Shown: positions 7,819-14,970 of the stretch, in pieces
Layout of the letters: each line of letters opens with the position of its first letter
How positions within the stretch are numbered: position 1 is the first letter of the stretch
DNA from: Rhodoferax sp.
Lineage (GTDB): Bacteria; Pseudomonadota; Gammaproteobacteria; Burkholderiales; Burkholderiaceae_C
Direction of reading: 5' to 3'
NCBI RefSeq assembly: GCF_030646845.1
Contig: NZ_JAUSLE010000023.1
Coordinates: forward strand, 1-36,341
Length of the DNA stretch: 36,341 nt
Program-made: the position numbers and the translations under genes
Notes under the pieces: generated by a model
What the model was told of the DNA's origin: nothing
What the model saw: the letters and a program-made list of their open reading frames with translations, nothing else
Database searches by the model: none

Positions 7819-8372
7819 GAAGCTTTCCCCAGAAAAATGACCAGCCTGACTTTGGCATCGACCAACGGATCGCCGACCTTCTGGCGTTCGAACTGCACCT
7901 GTTCTAGCGAAACGATCGGTATCTCGGCGCGCAGATCGGAAAGAAACCTGCGTATTGTTTGATACTCGCCCTTGAGCGGCAGGCTCATCTGGAAACGGGT
8001 CAGTTTGCCGGCTTTGTCGCGTTCCGCCTTGTACTCGGCCTGTTGCAGAGTGAGCCCGTCGCGCTGGGCGATGGCGACGATCTTGCCGACCCACTCGGTC
8101 GCGTCATGCTCGCTGGGGAAAAATCGGTAATAGGCCGCGAGTTGTTCGCCCAGCGGACGCGCGCTGTCATTCGGGGCCTGGCCCCCTTGGACAACTCGCT
8201 CATGCAGCGAACTGGCACGCAGTCGGGCCGCTTCCAGCCGCTGCTGCGCTGGTTGCACGGTCGAGAGATAGAGCGCTAGGCACATCACAAGCCCCACCGC
8301 ACCGGCGGCGCCCGGCCAGCCCATTTGGGAGCCCCTGTGTCTTGAAAGGGAAGGCAGACGAAGATTCATCAC
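7815..8372 (-). CDS. PilO/GspM-like inner-membrane platform protein
   Basis: The 185-residue product starts at GTG 8372 (an ATG at 8369 is equally possible), 7-10 nt after AGGAGG. A membrane helix lies at residues ~20-40 (GAVGLVMCLALYLSTV), followed by a coiled-coil-like segment (QQRLEAARLRASSLHERVV). A ferredoxin-like domain comes next (VGKIVAIAQRDGLTLQQAEYK, FQMSLPLKGEYQTIRRFLSDL, and VSLEQVQFER). This is the PilO layout. It overlaps the PilN-like stop and the PilP-like start, as in pilMNOP operons. In the complex it should pair with the PilN-like protein and contact the PilP-like one. Sequence identity within this family is low, so the call leans on architecture and gene order. Confidence 0.82.
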   Translation of the reverse strand: MMNLRLPSLSRHRGSQMGWPGAAGAVGLVMCLALYLSTVQPAQQRLEAARLRASSLHERVVQGGQAPNDSARPLGEQLAAYYRFFPSEHDATEWVGKIVAIAQRDGLTLQQAEYKAERDKAGKLTRFQMSLPLKGEYQTIRRFLSDLRAEIPIVSLEQVQFERQKVGDPLVDAKVRLVIFLGKAS

Positions 8373-8911
8373 GGTGCAGCCTCCTTCCAGTGGGCGAGCA
8401 GGGAAAATCGTACCGGCTTTTCGGGGTCGTCCTTCTGAATCTGGTGGTTCTGCAGCATGACGCTGCCAAACACTTCGCGCGTCGAGAGTTGCTTCACGTA
8501 ATCCAGCAAAGCGTTGAAGTCCTTCGCTTCGCCGCTGATTTTCACCGTGCCTTTGTGCAGGTCAGGCTCCAGGGACAGCAGCGCAATGCTTTTCTCGCCC
8601 GAGGTTTCTACTGCATTGAACAGCGCGTTCCAGGGCAGGCCAAGCTGGCGCACAACTTGGTTGGCCTGTTCGACTTCCAGCCTCTGCGCACGCACTGCCT
8701 GTTCCGTGAGGGGTCGCGACACAAGCGCGCGGCGACTGGACAGCCGTTCGTTGTGCTCGACCTTGCTTTCCCAGAAGGCGATCTGTTGATTCAGCGTTTG
8801 GTAATAGCCGCCTATCAAGGCGAGCGCGACCAGCGCTACGACCAGCAACCCCAGCCCCAGCCACGGCACGGGTTTAAAGACACGCTGGTAATCGAGGTGC
8901 AGGGCATGCAT
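8369..8911 (-). CDS. PilN-like inner-membrane platform protein
   Basis: This 180-residue protein has a short cytoplasmic N-terminus (MHALHLDYQRVFKPVP), a membrane helix at ~17-37 (LGLGLLVVALVALALIGGYY), a coiled-coil stretch, and a periplasmic ferredoxin-like domain. The latter includes LEPDLHKGTVKISGEAKDF and LLDYVKQLSTREVFGSVML, typical of PilN (the periplasmic half of GspL). The start has GAGG about 9 nt upstream and lies 6 bp after the PilM-like gene. In type IV pili the PilN N-terminal peptide docks into PilM; the usual INLLP-type motif is not obvious here. It overlaps the PilO-like gene by 4 bp. Confidence 0.84.
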   Translation of the reverse strand: MHALHLDYQRVFKPVPWLGLGLLVVALVALALIGGYYQTLNQQIAFWESKVEHNERLSSRRALVSRPLTEQAVRAQRLEVEQANQVVRQLGLPWNALFNAVETSGEKSIALLSLEPDLHKGTVKISGEAKDFNALLDYVKQLSTREVFGSVMLQNHQIQKDDPEKPVRFSLLAHWKEAAP

Positions 8912-8917
8912 CGCTGT

Positions 8918-9760
8918 TCACCTCGCAACTGCCATGGTGAAACGCCCGCCTTGCGCCGACGCGGCACCGGACGCCAACCCGGGGCTGAACGCATGGAACT
9001 GCCAGGGATGGATTTCCGGGAGCGCAGTGTCATCAGATTCCACGTTCCACACATAAACCTCATGCGGCACCGCCGGGTCATCGGCCAGATACGCTTCCCG
9101 CTCGAGAATCAGTGGGAGTTCTTCACGCCATGTGCTGTCGACCCGCAGGCTGCGCACCCGTGACCAGTGCCCGTTGCGTAGCAAGGCAAGACACAGATTA
9201 CCCGGTTCAAGCAGCGCAAACCATGCGCTGTGCTGCTGCAGGTGGACTCTGAGGCTGTTGAAGGCCGCCATCAGATGGGGCTGTATGGATCGCAGGGTGA
9301 CGCCTGCCCCGTTAAACACGCCTCTCAGGGCATCAAGCAACTCCGCATCCACCGCGCTGGCCAGTCTGGACATTTCAGGCTGTCGATCGCCCAGGCGCAG
9401 TTCCCACTGCAGGGCGGCTTTCCCATACACCCTGATGAAGCAATGCCGGGCGAAGGACAAGTCCTCTTGCGCATCGGCCAGTTCGCCCCGCCAGGGCACC
9501 ACGGCGTAGCGCAAGAAATGATTGGACAGGATCACCGTGGCCGTGGTCTTGCCGTCTGCACAGCCAGGCAGTGCACTCTCCAGTGCCTGTAATGCAGCGC
9601 GCCACAGCTGGGCGCCGGTTGCGCTGTCACAGGACGCAATGTGCGGGTCGTGGATGGTTCGGCGCAGACCGCGCAAGGTCAGCGTGCGCTGCACCGGCAG
9701 CAACGTCACTTGGTTGGGGCAAACCAGCACTCGCAATTCATTGTGCAACCAGGGTGACAC
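8918..9760 (-). CDS. PilM-like cytoplasmic actin-fold protein
   Basis: The 280-residue protein starts at a GTG preceded by GGAGGAG and overlaps the end of gspE by 23 bp. It has no membrane segment. The N-terminal half contains TATVILSNHFLRYAVVPW, which resembles the PilM/GspL cytoplasmic domain strand preceding the conserved W. The C-terminal half (SAWFALLEPGNLCLALLRNGHW) fits the second actin-like subdomain, with weak nucleotide-site residues. In pili and T2SS, PilM or the GspL cytoplasmic domain couples the ATPase to the PilN/GspL membrane part. Its place between the ATPase gene and the PilN-like gene supports the assignment. Overall conservation is low, so this is a positional and pattern call. 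Confidence 0.75.
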   Translation of the reverse strand: MSPWLHNELRVLVCPNQVTLLPVQRTLTLRGLRRTIHDPHIASCDSATGAQLWRAALQALESALPGCADGKTTATVILSNHFLRYAVVPWRGELADAQEDLSFARHCFIRVYGKAALQWELRLGDRQPEMSRLASAVDAELLDALRGVFNGAGVTLRSIQPHLMAAFNSLRVHLQQHSAWFALLEPGNLCLALLRNGHWSRVRSLRVDSTWREELPLILEREAYLADDPAVPHEVYVWNVESDDTALPEIHPWQFHAFSPGLASGAASAQGGRFTMAVAR

Positions 9761-11441
9761 GGTTGATCTCCTCCAAGGTGGTTTCGCCCCGCCCTACCAT
9801 CTCCAGCGCAATGTCGCGCAAAAAGCGGGTGCCGTTGCGTGCTGCGGCCTCGCGAATGACGCGTATCGGCTGACGGGCAATGATGGCTTCGCGGATTTCG
9901 TCGTTGAGATGCAGAATTTCGCCGATGGCGCGGCGTCCCTTGAAGCCGGTGCCGCGACAATGTCCGCAGCCATGTCCGGAACGGAAGGTCATGTTGCGTG
10001 CCAGCTCCGTGGGGATGCCGGAATCCGCCAGTAAGCGGGCATCGGGCTGATCCGCGTCGGCGCAATGCGGGCAGCTCATCCGCAACAGGCGCTGCGCCAT
10101 GATGCCGTTCATGGCAGAAACGAAGCTGTAGGGGTCGACCCCCATGTGGATGAAGCGGCCGATCACATCGAACACATTGTTGGCGTGCACAGTCGTGAAC
10201 ACCAGGTGGCCGGTCAATGCCGACTGCACCGCAATCTGCGCGGTTTCAGGATCACGGATCTCGCCGACCATGATCTTGTCCGGATCATGCCGCAGGATGG
10301 AACGAAGGCCGCGGGCAAAGGTCAGCCCCTTCTTCTCGTTGACCGGAATTTGCAGGACGCCGGGCAATTGGTATTCGACCGGGTCCTCAATGGTGACGAT
10401 CTTGTCCTGGCCGTGATTGATCTCGGTGATCGCGGCGTACAACGTGGTGGTCTTGCCCGACCCGGTGGGGCCGGTCACCAGCAGCATGCCGTAGGCCTCG
10501 CTGGCCAGGCGGCGCAGCTGGCTCAGCGTGTGCTCGTCGAATCCGAGATAGTCCAGGCGCAGCCCCTTCATCTGGTCAGACAGGGCTTGCTTGTCAAGGA
10601 TGCGCAGCACCGCATCCTCGCCGAAGATACTGGGCATGATGGACACGCGGAAATCCACCTCGTGCCCTTGCACCGACACCTGGAAGCGGCCGTCCTGGGG
10701 TATTCGGCGCTCGGCGATGTCGAGTTCGGACATGATCTTGATGCGGGAAATTACCTGCTCGGCCAGTTCCAGCCCCGCCAGCGATCCGACCGTGCTTAGC
10801 ACACCGTCGATGCGGTAGCGGATACTCAGGCCCCCCGGCGTGGTCTCCAGATGAATATCGCTCACCGACGCTTTCAGGGCGTCGTACACCGTCGAGTGCA
10901 CCAGCTTGACCACCGGGCTGGTGTCTTCGCTGATGCTCTTGAATGACAGGTCGGCGGCCCCGCTCTGAGCACTGAGGTCGCGGTCACCACTGGGCAGCAG
11001 GCCATCCATGGCATGCAGCGTTTCCTCGTGGCGGGCCAGATATGCCGCCACGTCGGCACGATGGGCCAGACACCAGCGGAAACGGTCGGCCACGCGCTGC
11101 TCAGCCCATGCCTGAAGACCGCTATTAAAAGGATTGGCCATGACCAGCACCAGCGCATTGTTCTCGTCGCGCAGGGCCACGCACTCGCGTTCCAGTGCCT
11201 CGGCGAAAGGCAGCACGTCGAAGGCGGGGGCCATGCGGTGCAGTGCCTCCATCGCGGCGGCGGGGTAATGCAGCGTCGTCGCCAGCGTCTGCACAAAACG
11301 CTGCGGATCGAGTCCGGATTGTTCCTCCAGCACGTCCACGGTGGCGCGCTGCGTCTGCTGTGCCGCACTGCGCGCCGCGTGCACCTGCGCCAGCGAAAAC
11401 CCCGGCCCGGTGCTGACATCGATGGGCTCTGCCATATTCAC
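9738..11441 (-). CDS. gspE: GspE/PilB-family secretion ATPase
   Basis: This 567-residue protein begins at GTG 11441, overlapping the gspF stop and preceded by GGGGAG; an ATG at 11435 is also possible. It has a T2SSE N-terminal domain (~1-160) and then the ATPase core. Motifs include Walker A GPTGSGKTT (Lys330), the Asp box TIEDPVEYQL (~350-359), Walker B KIMVGEIRDPETAQIA (~389-404), and the His box TGHLVFTTVHAN. A zinc-binding tetracysteine is formed by C457-x2-C460 and C492-x2-C495. These show a complete, probably active assembly ATPase that drives pseudopilus assembly from the cytoplasmic face. It sits between gspF and the PilM-like partner. Confidence 0.97.
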   Translation of the reverse strand: MNMAEPIDVSTGPGFSLAQVHAARSAAQQTQRATVDVLEEQSGLDPQRFVQTLATTLHYPAAAMEALHRMAPAFDVLPFAEALERECVALRDENNALVLVMANPFNSGLQAWAEQRVADRFRWCLAHRADVAAYLARHEETLHAMDGLLPSGDRDLSAQSGAADLSFKSISEDTSPVVKLVHSTVYDALKASVSDIHLETTPGGLSIRYRIDGVLSTVGSLAGLELAEQVISRIKIMSELDIAERRIPQDGRFQVSVQGHEVDFRVSIMPSIFGEDAVLRILDKQALSDQMKGLRLDYLGFDEHTLSQLRRLASEAYGMLLVTGPTGSGKTTTLYAAITEINHGQDKIVTIEDPVEYQLPGVLQIPVNEKKGLTFARGLRSILRHDPDKIMVGEIRDPETAQIAVQSALTGHLVFTTVHANNVFDVIGRFIHMGVDPYSFVSAMNGIMAQRLLRMSCPHCADADQPDARLLADSGIPTELARNMTFRSGHGCGHCRGTGFKGRRAIGEILHLNDEIREAIIARQPIRVIREAAARNGTRFLRDIALEMVGRGETTLEEINRVTLVAQ

Positions 11442-12628
11442 TGGATGCTCCCCGCAAGTTCGAAGATCGGGAAATACATCAGCACCACGATGCCGCCGAT
11501 GATCAGTCCAATAAACACCATCAGCAAGGGCTCGAACAGCTTGGTGAAGCGCTCCACCCAGCGCGCTGTCTCGTCCTCGTAAAACGCCGCGATGCGCTCC
11601 ATCATCTCGCCCATGCGCCCGGTGCGTTCGCCCACGCGAAGCATGCGCGAAGCCACGGGAGTGGTGAGGCCGTATTGCTCCATGGCGCTGGAAAGCGCAT
11701 GGCCTTCACGGATGCTCGCCGAGGCCAGCGCCAGCTGGCCCCGCAGGGAAGACTCCAGCAGGTCGGACACCATCTGCAGGGAAGTCAACACCGGCATGCC
11801 TCCGCGCAGTAGCATGCCGAGCGAACGGTAAAAGCGGGCGAGCTGAAAAACATGCAGCCGTCTGCCGAGGCTGGGCAGTTGCCACAGTTTGCGCATCAGC
11901 CACTGCTTGCTGGCTGGGCGAGTGGCCATGTAGATCGCGCCGAGGAGCGCCAGCAAGGCGACCGTCAGAATGGCTGCGCCATTGGCGTCCAGCATCTGGC
12001 CCCAGCGTATCAGCAGCCGTGACATCAGCGGCAAGTCACCGCCGATATCGCCATAGATATGGCTGAAACGCGGCACCACGTACACCATCAGAAACAGCGT
12101 CACCAGCGCGCCGACACCGGCCAGCAGGAGTGGATAGATGGAGGCACTGACCACCTGCCGCTTGACGGCGTCCATCTGCGATTGATAGGCGACATAGCGC
12201 GCCAATGCTTCGGGCAAGCCGCCGGTTTTCTCGCAGGCGCGCACGGTGGCCACATACAGCAGCGGAAAATTCGCTGGCGAATGCTGCAACGCGTGAGAAA
12301 AGGTATGCCCTTCATAGAGGCTGGCGATAATCTGCCCCAGCGTTTTCCGGATGTCGGGTTGCTGCTCCTTTTCGGCCAGAGTTTCCAGTGACTCCACCAG
12401 CGACAGCCCCGCTTCCAGCAGGGCCAGCAATTCCTGACTGAACAGGACCAGCGGAAATCTGCCCGTGCCGGGCTTGCGCCACGCCGGCCAGCCTGCTTTC
12501 GGCTTGATCGCGATGACGGTATACCCCTGCTCTTTCGCCTGGATCGCGGCATCGCCGACGTCCACGGCTTCCAGCGCGAATGCCGTCAGCTCGTCTTCGC
12601 CGCGTAATGCCTTCACCTCATAGCGCAT
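11438..12628 (-). CDS. gspF: GspF/PilC-family inner-membrane platform protein
   Basis: The 396-residue product has the duplicated T2SSF architecture: an N-terminal extension, cytoplasmic helical domain 1 (~63-165) with LFSQELLALLEAGLSLVESL, and domain 2 (~265-370) with FYRSLGMLLRGGMPVLTSLQ. There are three membrane helices near residues 166-190, 217-236 and 366-390. It is the polytopic platform protein that contacts the ATPase and the pseudopilins. The start has a G-rich Shine-Dalgarno (GGGGG) about 8 nt upstream. It follows gspG by 58 bp and overlaps gspE by 4 bp. Confidence 0.96.
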   Translation of the reverse strand: MRYEVKALRGEDELTAFALEAVDVGDAAIQAKEQGYTVIAIKPKAGWPAWRKPGTGRFPLVLFSQELLALLEAGLSLVESLETLAEKEQQPDIRKTLGQIIASLYEGHTFSHALQHSPANFPLLYVATVRACEKTGGLPEALARYVAYQSQMDAVKRQVVSASIYPLLLAGVGALVTLFLMVYVVPRFSHIYGDIGGDLPLMSRLLIRWGQMLDANGAAILTVALLALLGAIYMATRPASKQWLMRKLWQLPSLGRRLHVFQLARFYRSLGMLLRGGMPVLTSLQMVSDLLESSLRGQLALASASIREGHALSSAMEQYGLTTPVASRMLRVGERTGRMGEMMERIAAFYEDETARWVERFTKLFEPLLMVFIGLIIGGIVVLMYFPIFELAGSIQ

Positions 12629-12686
12629 GGTGTTTCCCCCACATCGGACCGCTGCTTGCCTGGTCGCCTGATCACACGTGAATTGC

Positions 12687-13136
12687 CTACTGCCAGTTCG
12701 TTATTTCGGCGGCTTCTCCCTCGCCGCCGGGCTTGCCATCCTTGCCGTAAGACAACAAGTCGTATTCCCCATGCTCGCCCGGCATGATGAACACGTAGGG
12801 CTTGCCCCACGGGTCGGGCGGAACCGATTTATTCAGGTACGGACCATCCCATTTGGCCTCGTTGACCGGTCGTTCGACGAGAGCCACCAGCCCCTGCTCC
12901 GTGCTGGGGTAGTGCCCGTTGTCCAGCCGGAACTGATCCAGCGCCTTGCCCAGCGCGTTGATCTGGGCCCGTGTCGCCTTGACCTCCGACTTGCCGATCT
13001 GGGAAAAGTATTTGGGCCCGACGTAGCCGACCAGCAGACCGATGATCACCATGACCACCAGCAATTCAAGCAGAGTAAAACCGCGCCTCTTTCGGCGTTC
13101 GGAGCCCCCGCCGCTGCCGCACCCTGTCTTCTGCAT
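12687..13136 (-). CDS. gspG: GspG-type major pseudopilin
   Basis: The start is placed at the ATG at 13136, which has GGGAGG about 9 nt upstream. Longer in-frame readings lack one and would extend the leader oddly. The 149-residue precursor has an Arg/Lys-rich leader, cleavage site RRG19|FTLLELLVVMVIIGLLVGYVGPKYF with Glu5. A classical GspG body follows: ALGKALDQFRLDNGHYPSTEQGLVAL, then GPYLNKSVPPDPWGKPYVF and EYDLLSYGKDGKPGGEGEAAEITNW. The last motif holds the calcium-site region of GspG. It is the first gene of the secretion operon, and by family it forms the pseudopilus shaft. Confidence 0.96.
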   Translation of the reverse strand: MQKTGCGSGGGSERRKRRGFTLLELLVVMVIIGLLVGYVGPKYFSQIGKSEVKATRAQINALGKALDQFRLDNGHYPSTEQGLVALVERPVNEAKWDGPYLNKSVPPDPWGKPYVFIMPGEHGEYDLLSYGKDGKPGGEGEAAEITNWQ

Positions 13137-13242
13137 TTCCACACCCTCCCGTACCCGCCCCAATCCGACCATCACCGACAAATGTCCTACAGGCGTTGTC
13201 CTTACTTTAGCGCCACAGGTGCAGTGTGGCTCTGGGTGAATC

Positions 13243-13271
13243 ACCGTATACGTTCATACGTAGTACACGGT
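13243..13271. promoter_or_regulatory. Inverted-repeat candidate operator upstream of gspG
   Basis: ACCGTATAC (13243-13251) and GTACACGGT (13263-13271) form a 9-bp inverted repeat with one mismatch around an 11-nt spacer. A nested CGTAT/ATACG pair (13245-13249 and 13256-13260) lies inside. It sits between the chimeric kinase gene and gspG, about 107 bp before the gspG start, where a NarL-type regulator could bind. No clear -10/-35 pair was identified. The repeat is seen directly; the operator role is a guess. Confidence 0.35.
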
Positions 13272-13360
13272 ATTTTTCAGGTAGTGCAACTGCGTAGCAG
13301 CGGTCGGCCGAGACGGCTCATGTGTCCTACGGCGAATCGGATGCGGGACAGGAATCGGCT

Positions 13361-14245
13361 TCAGCCGAGAAATTGCCTGCAAGGCCACGACACCCGGATG
13401 CCGGTGCCTTGCCCGGGGACGGACTCAAGGTGGTAGGTTCCACCTGAAAACAATGCGCGCTTCTTCATGCTAAACAGTCCTAGCCCCCTGGTCACACCTT
13501 CGGCACACACGATGCTGTCCGGAGCAAAGCCACAGCCATTGTCCTCAATCAGAAGATGCAACACATCATCGATACGGTCAAGACGGACGCATACCCGGTC
13601 GGCCGCAGCGTGCTTGATGATGTTGTTGGTAGCTTCCTGGAGAATGCGATAGAGAGTGATATGCAGTGGCAACGGTATTTCGTGTTCGGCAACATTGAAC
13701 GCCGTCTCGACAACAATATCGCCGCACGTGGCTACGAATTCACGGAAAAACCAAGACAGGGTGGCCAGGATGCCCAGATCATCGAGTATCGACGGCCGCA
13801 AATCCGTGGAAACGCGGCGCAACTCGTCCAATGCATCCCCGACCCGGGGCATTAGCTGTTGCAGCGACTTCCTTGCCTCGTCGGTCGCGCCTGCGGCCAG
13901 AAGCTTGGCGAAATTTTCGATCGAGAGTTTGATCAGGCTCAGGGACTGCCCCAACCCATCGTGTAAATCCAACGCAATCCGCCTCCGCTCATGCTCCTGG
14001 ATCGACACCATCAGGCCGGATAGTCGTCGCAGCTCCATGAGTTCCTGGCGCTCCAATGCGCTCAGTTCTCCAGCATCGTTGGACGCCCTGGTCGTCGTTG
14101 GTTGCGCTTTACGCACCCAGCTCAGGATACTGGTGATGTGGCAGCCAAACTCTTTGGCCAAGTCGCCGGGGTTGCGCCCAGCTTGGACCAGTTCGACCAT
14201 TTGCTGACGAAATGGCGGCAAGTACGACGATTTAGTAACAGGCAT
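13361..14245 (-). CDS. Chimeric protein: IS3 OrfA N-terminus fused to HisKA_3 histidine kinase
   Basis: The start is the ATG at 14245 with GGAG 7 nt upstream, giving 294 residues. Residues 1-~75 match the start of an IS3-family transposase OrfA: PPFRQQMVELVQAGRNPGDL, the HTH up to ILSWVRKA, and LSALERQELMELRRL. From ~76 it becomes a cytoplasmic histidine kinase: H-box ERRRIALDLHDGLGQSLS (His95), then the ATPase domain with N-box EATNNIIKHA (~204-213), G1 EDNGCGF (~234-240) and G2 GLGLFSMKKRA. All catalytic motifs are intact. There is no sensor or membrane region. The fusion is in frame with no stop, and a probable IS left end lies just upstream. It may phosphorylate the operon's response regulator. 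Whether the HTH binds DNA is unknown. Confidence 0.87.
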   Translation of the reverse strand: MPVTKSSYLPPFRQQMVELVQAGRNPGDLAKEFGCHITSILSWVRKAQPTTTRASNDAGELSALERQELMELRRLSGLMVSIQEHERRRIALDLHDGLGQSLSLIKLSIENFAKLLAAGATDEARKSLQQLMPRVGDALDELRRVSTDLRPSILDDLGILATLSWFFREFVATCGDIVVETAFNVAEHEIPLPLHITLYRILQEATNNIIKHAAADRVCVRLDRIDDVLHLLIEDNGCGFAPDSIVCAEGVTRGLGLFSMKKRALFSGGTYHLESVPGQGTGIRVSWPCRQFLG

Positions 14246-14299
14246 TTCGAACTCCGTCTTTGAGAACAATAAGGTGTCCGTGACATGAGGTCTACTTCA
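14020..14299 (-). mobile_element. Remnant of an IS3-family element (left end plus orfA 5' part)
   Basis: Reading the minus strand from 14299, TGAAGTAGACC and then CACGGACACC lead into an orfA start 54 nt later. Ends beginning with TG and an inner GGACACC-like stretch followed by orfA after ~50 nt are typical of IS3-family left ends. The orfA reading frame continues to about 14020, where it passes directly into kinase sequence. The rest of orfA, orfB and the right end are missing. The exact junction and the element's name cannot be fixed from one sequence. Confidence 0.55.
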
Positions 14300-14424
14300 C
14301 ATAAGACGACCCACTCAAGTCTGCTCTTCGGTTCAAACCCTGGCATCAGCTGTCAGCCGCATCAACTCAGATACCCCTCAAAGATTTTCTCTTCCCGGCG
14401 CATAGCCATCTTGCGTTTTCTCAA

Positions 14425-14444
14425 TTTGTATCCTTTTGTATCCT
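14425..14444 (+). repeat. Perfect 10-bp tandem duplication
   Basis: TTTGTATCCT occurs twice in direct succession (14425-14434 and 14435-14444). It lies in the AT-richer spacer between the two IS remnants. It may be a slippage product or recombination scar; no function is implied. Confidence 0.6.
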
Positions 14445-14499
14445 GCAATCTATAAGTTCAATCAGTCGCAATGGCGTATGCCATCGGGCCCATCTCCGA

Positions 14500-14849
14500 C
14501 TGGACTTCACCCGGACAGCTTGGCAAAGTACGTGGCGGCCTTTTTTGGGATGTCACGCTCCTCGTTGGCCCTTTTAAGTTCAGCCTTGAGCCGGGACATC
14601 TCAGCCTTGAGGGATGCGTTTTCGCCGCTGCCCACACCTTGCTGTTGTTTAGCGAGGCGCACCCAAAGGTAAAGGCTTTTGTCCGACACGCCCAAGCGCT
14701 TGGCCACATCCACCACCCCATGACCACGGTCGGCCACTTGCTTTACTGCCTCAGTTCTCAAGTCCGCTCGGCATCTGACTCTCACCATAATCAACTCACT
14801 AATTCAACTTCGACCTTGACAGGTTTCTGTTCAAGCGAGTGAAGTCCAG
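14500..14849 (-). mobile_element. Short IS3-derived element with orfA only, bounded by inverted repeats
   Basis: TGGACTTCACCCG at 14501-14513 and its inverted counterpart at 14836-14848 (CGAGTGAAGTCCA) match in 12 of 13 positions; one more matching base lies outside each arm. The ends read TG...CA, as in IS3-family elements. The ~350 bp between them hold an orfA (14507-14788) but no orfB, so this looks like an internally deleted or MITE-like derivative. No convincing target-site duplication was seen directly outside the arms. It cannot transpose by itself. Confidence 0.55.
14507..14788 (-). CDS. IS3-family transposase OrfA, remnant without OrfB
   Basis: This 93-residue frame starts at ATG 14788. 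It contains the HTH_Tnp_1 pattern RTEAVKQVADRGHGVVDVAKR, LGVSDKSLYLWVRLAKQQQG, and the leucine-zipper-like end LKAEMSRLKAELKRANEERD with KKAATYFAKLSG. These are hallmarks of IS3-family OrfA, the DNA-binding part of the transposase. OrfB (the DDE catalytic part) should follow by -1 frameshift, but the sequence downstream shows no OrfB match and soon meets the chimeric kinase region. IPKK replaces the usual ILKK. The stop codon lies in the left inverted repeat of the 350-bp element. It differs in sequence from the OrfA part fused to the kinase, so two IS types are involved. Confidence 0.82.
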   Translation of the reverse strand: MVRVRCRADLRTEAVKQVADRGHGVVDVAKRLGVSDKSLYLWVRLAKQQQGVGSGENASLKAEMSRLKAELKRANEERDIPKKAATYFAKLSG

Positions 14850-14917
14850 CAACTGCTTGATACTGAAGGACAATTCAAGGCCCCAAGGCTATGCAAGCCC
14901 GCTGAAAATTTCATTGA

Positions 14918-14937
14918 CTGCATCCGCGAAAATGCAG
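14918..14937 (+). promoter_or_regulatory. Hairpin/inverted repeat upstream of mutS
   Basis: CTGCAT (14918-14923) and ATGCAG (14932-14937) are perfect inverted arms around an 8-nt loop, 33 bp before the mutS start. A TTGACT at 14914-14919 overlaps the left arm and could be a -35 box, but no good -10 follows at 16-18 nt. It could be an operator or a weak transcript hairpin. Confidence 0.3.
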
Positions 14938-14970
14938 TGACAAAAGCCTATCCAACACGCCAAGCCATAG

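Noticed and set aside
14270..14500. Possible OrfB between the orfA remnant and the chimeric kinase
   Set aside because: All minus-strand frames here are short and interrupted and show none of the DDE motifs.
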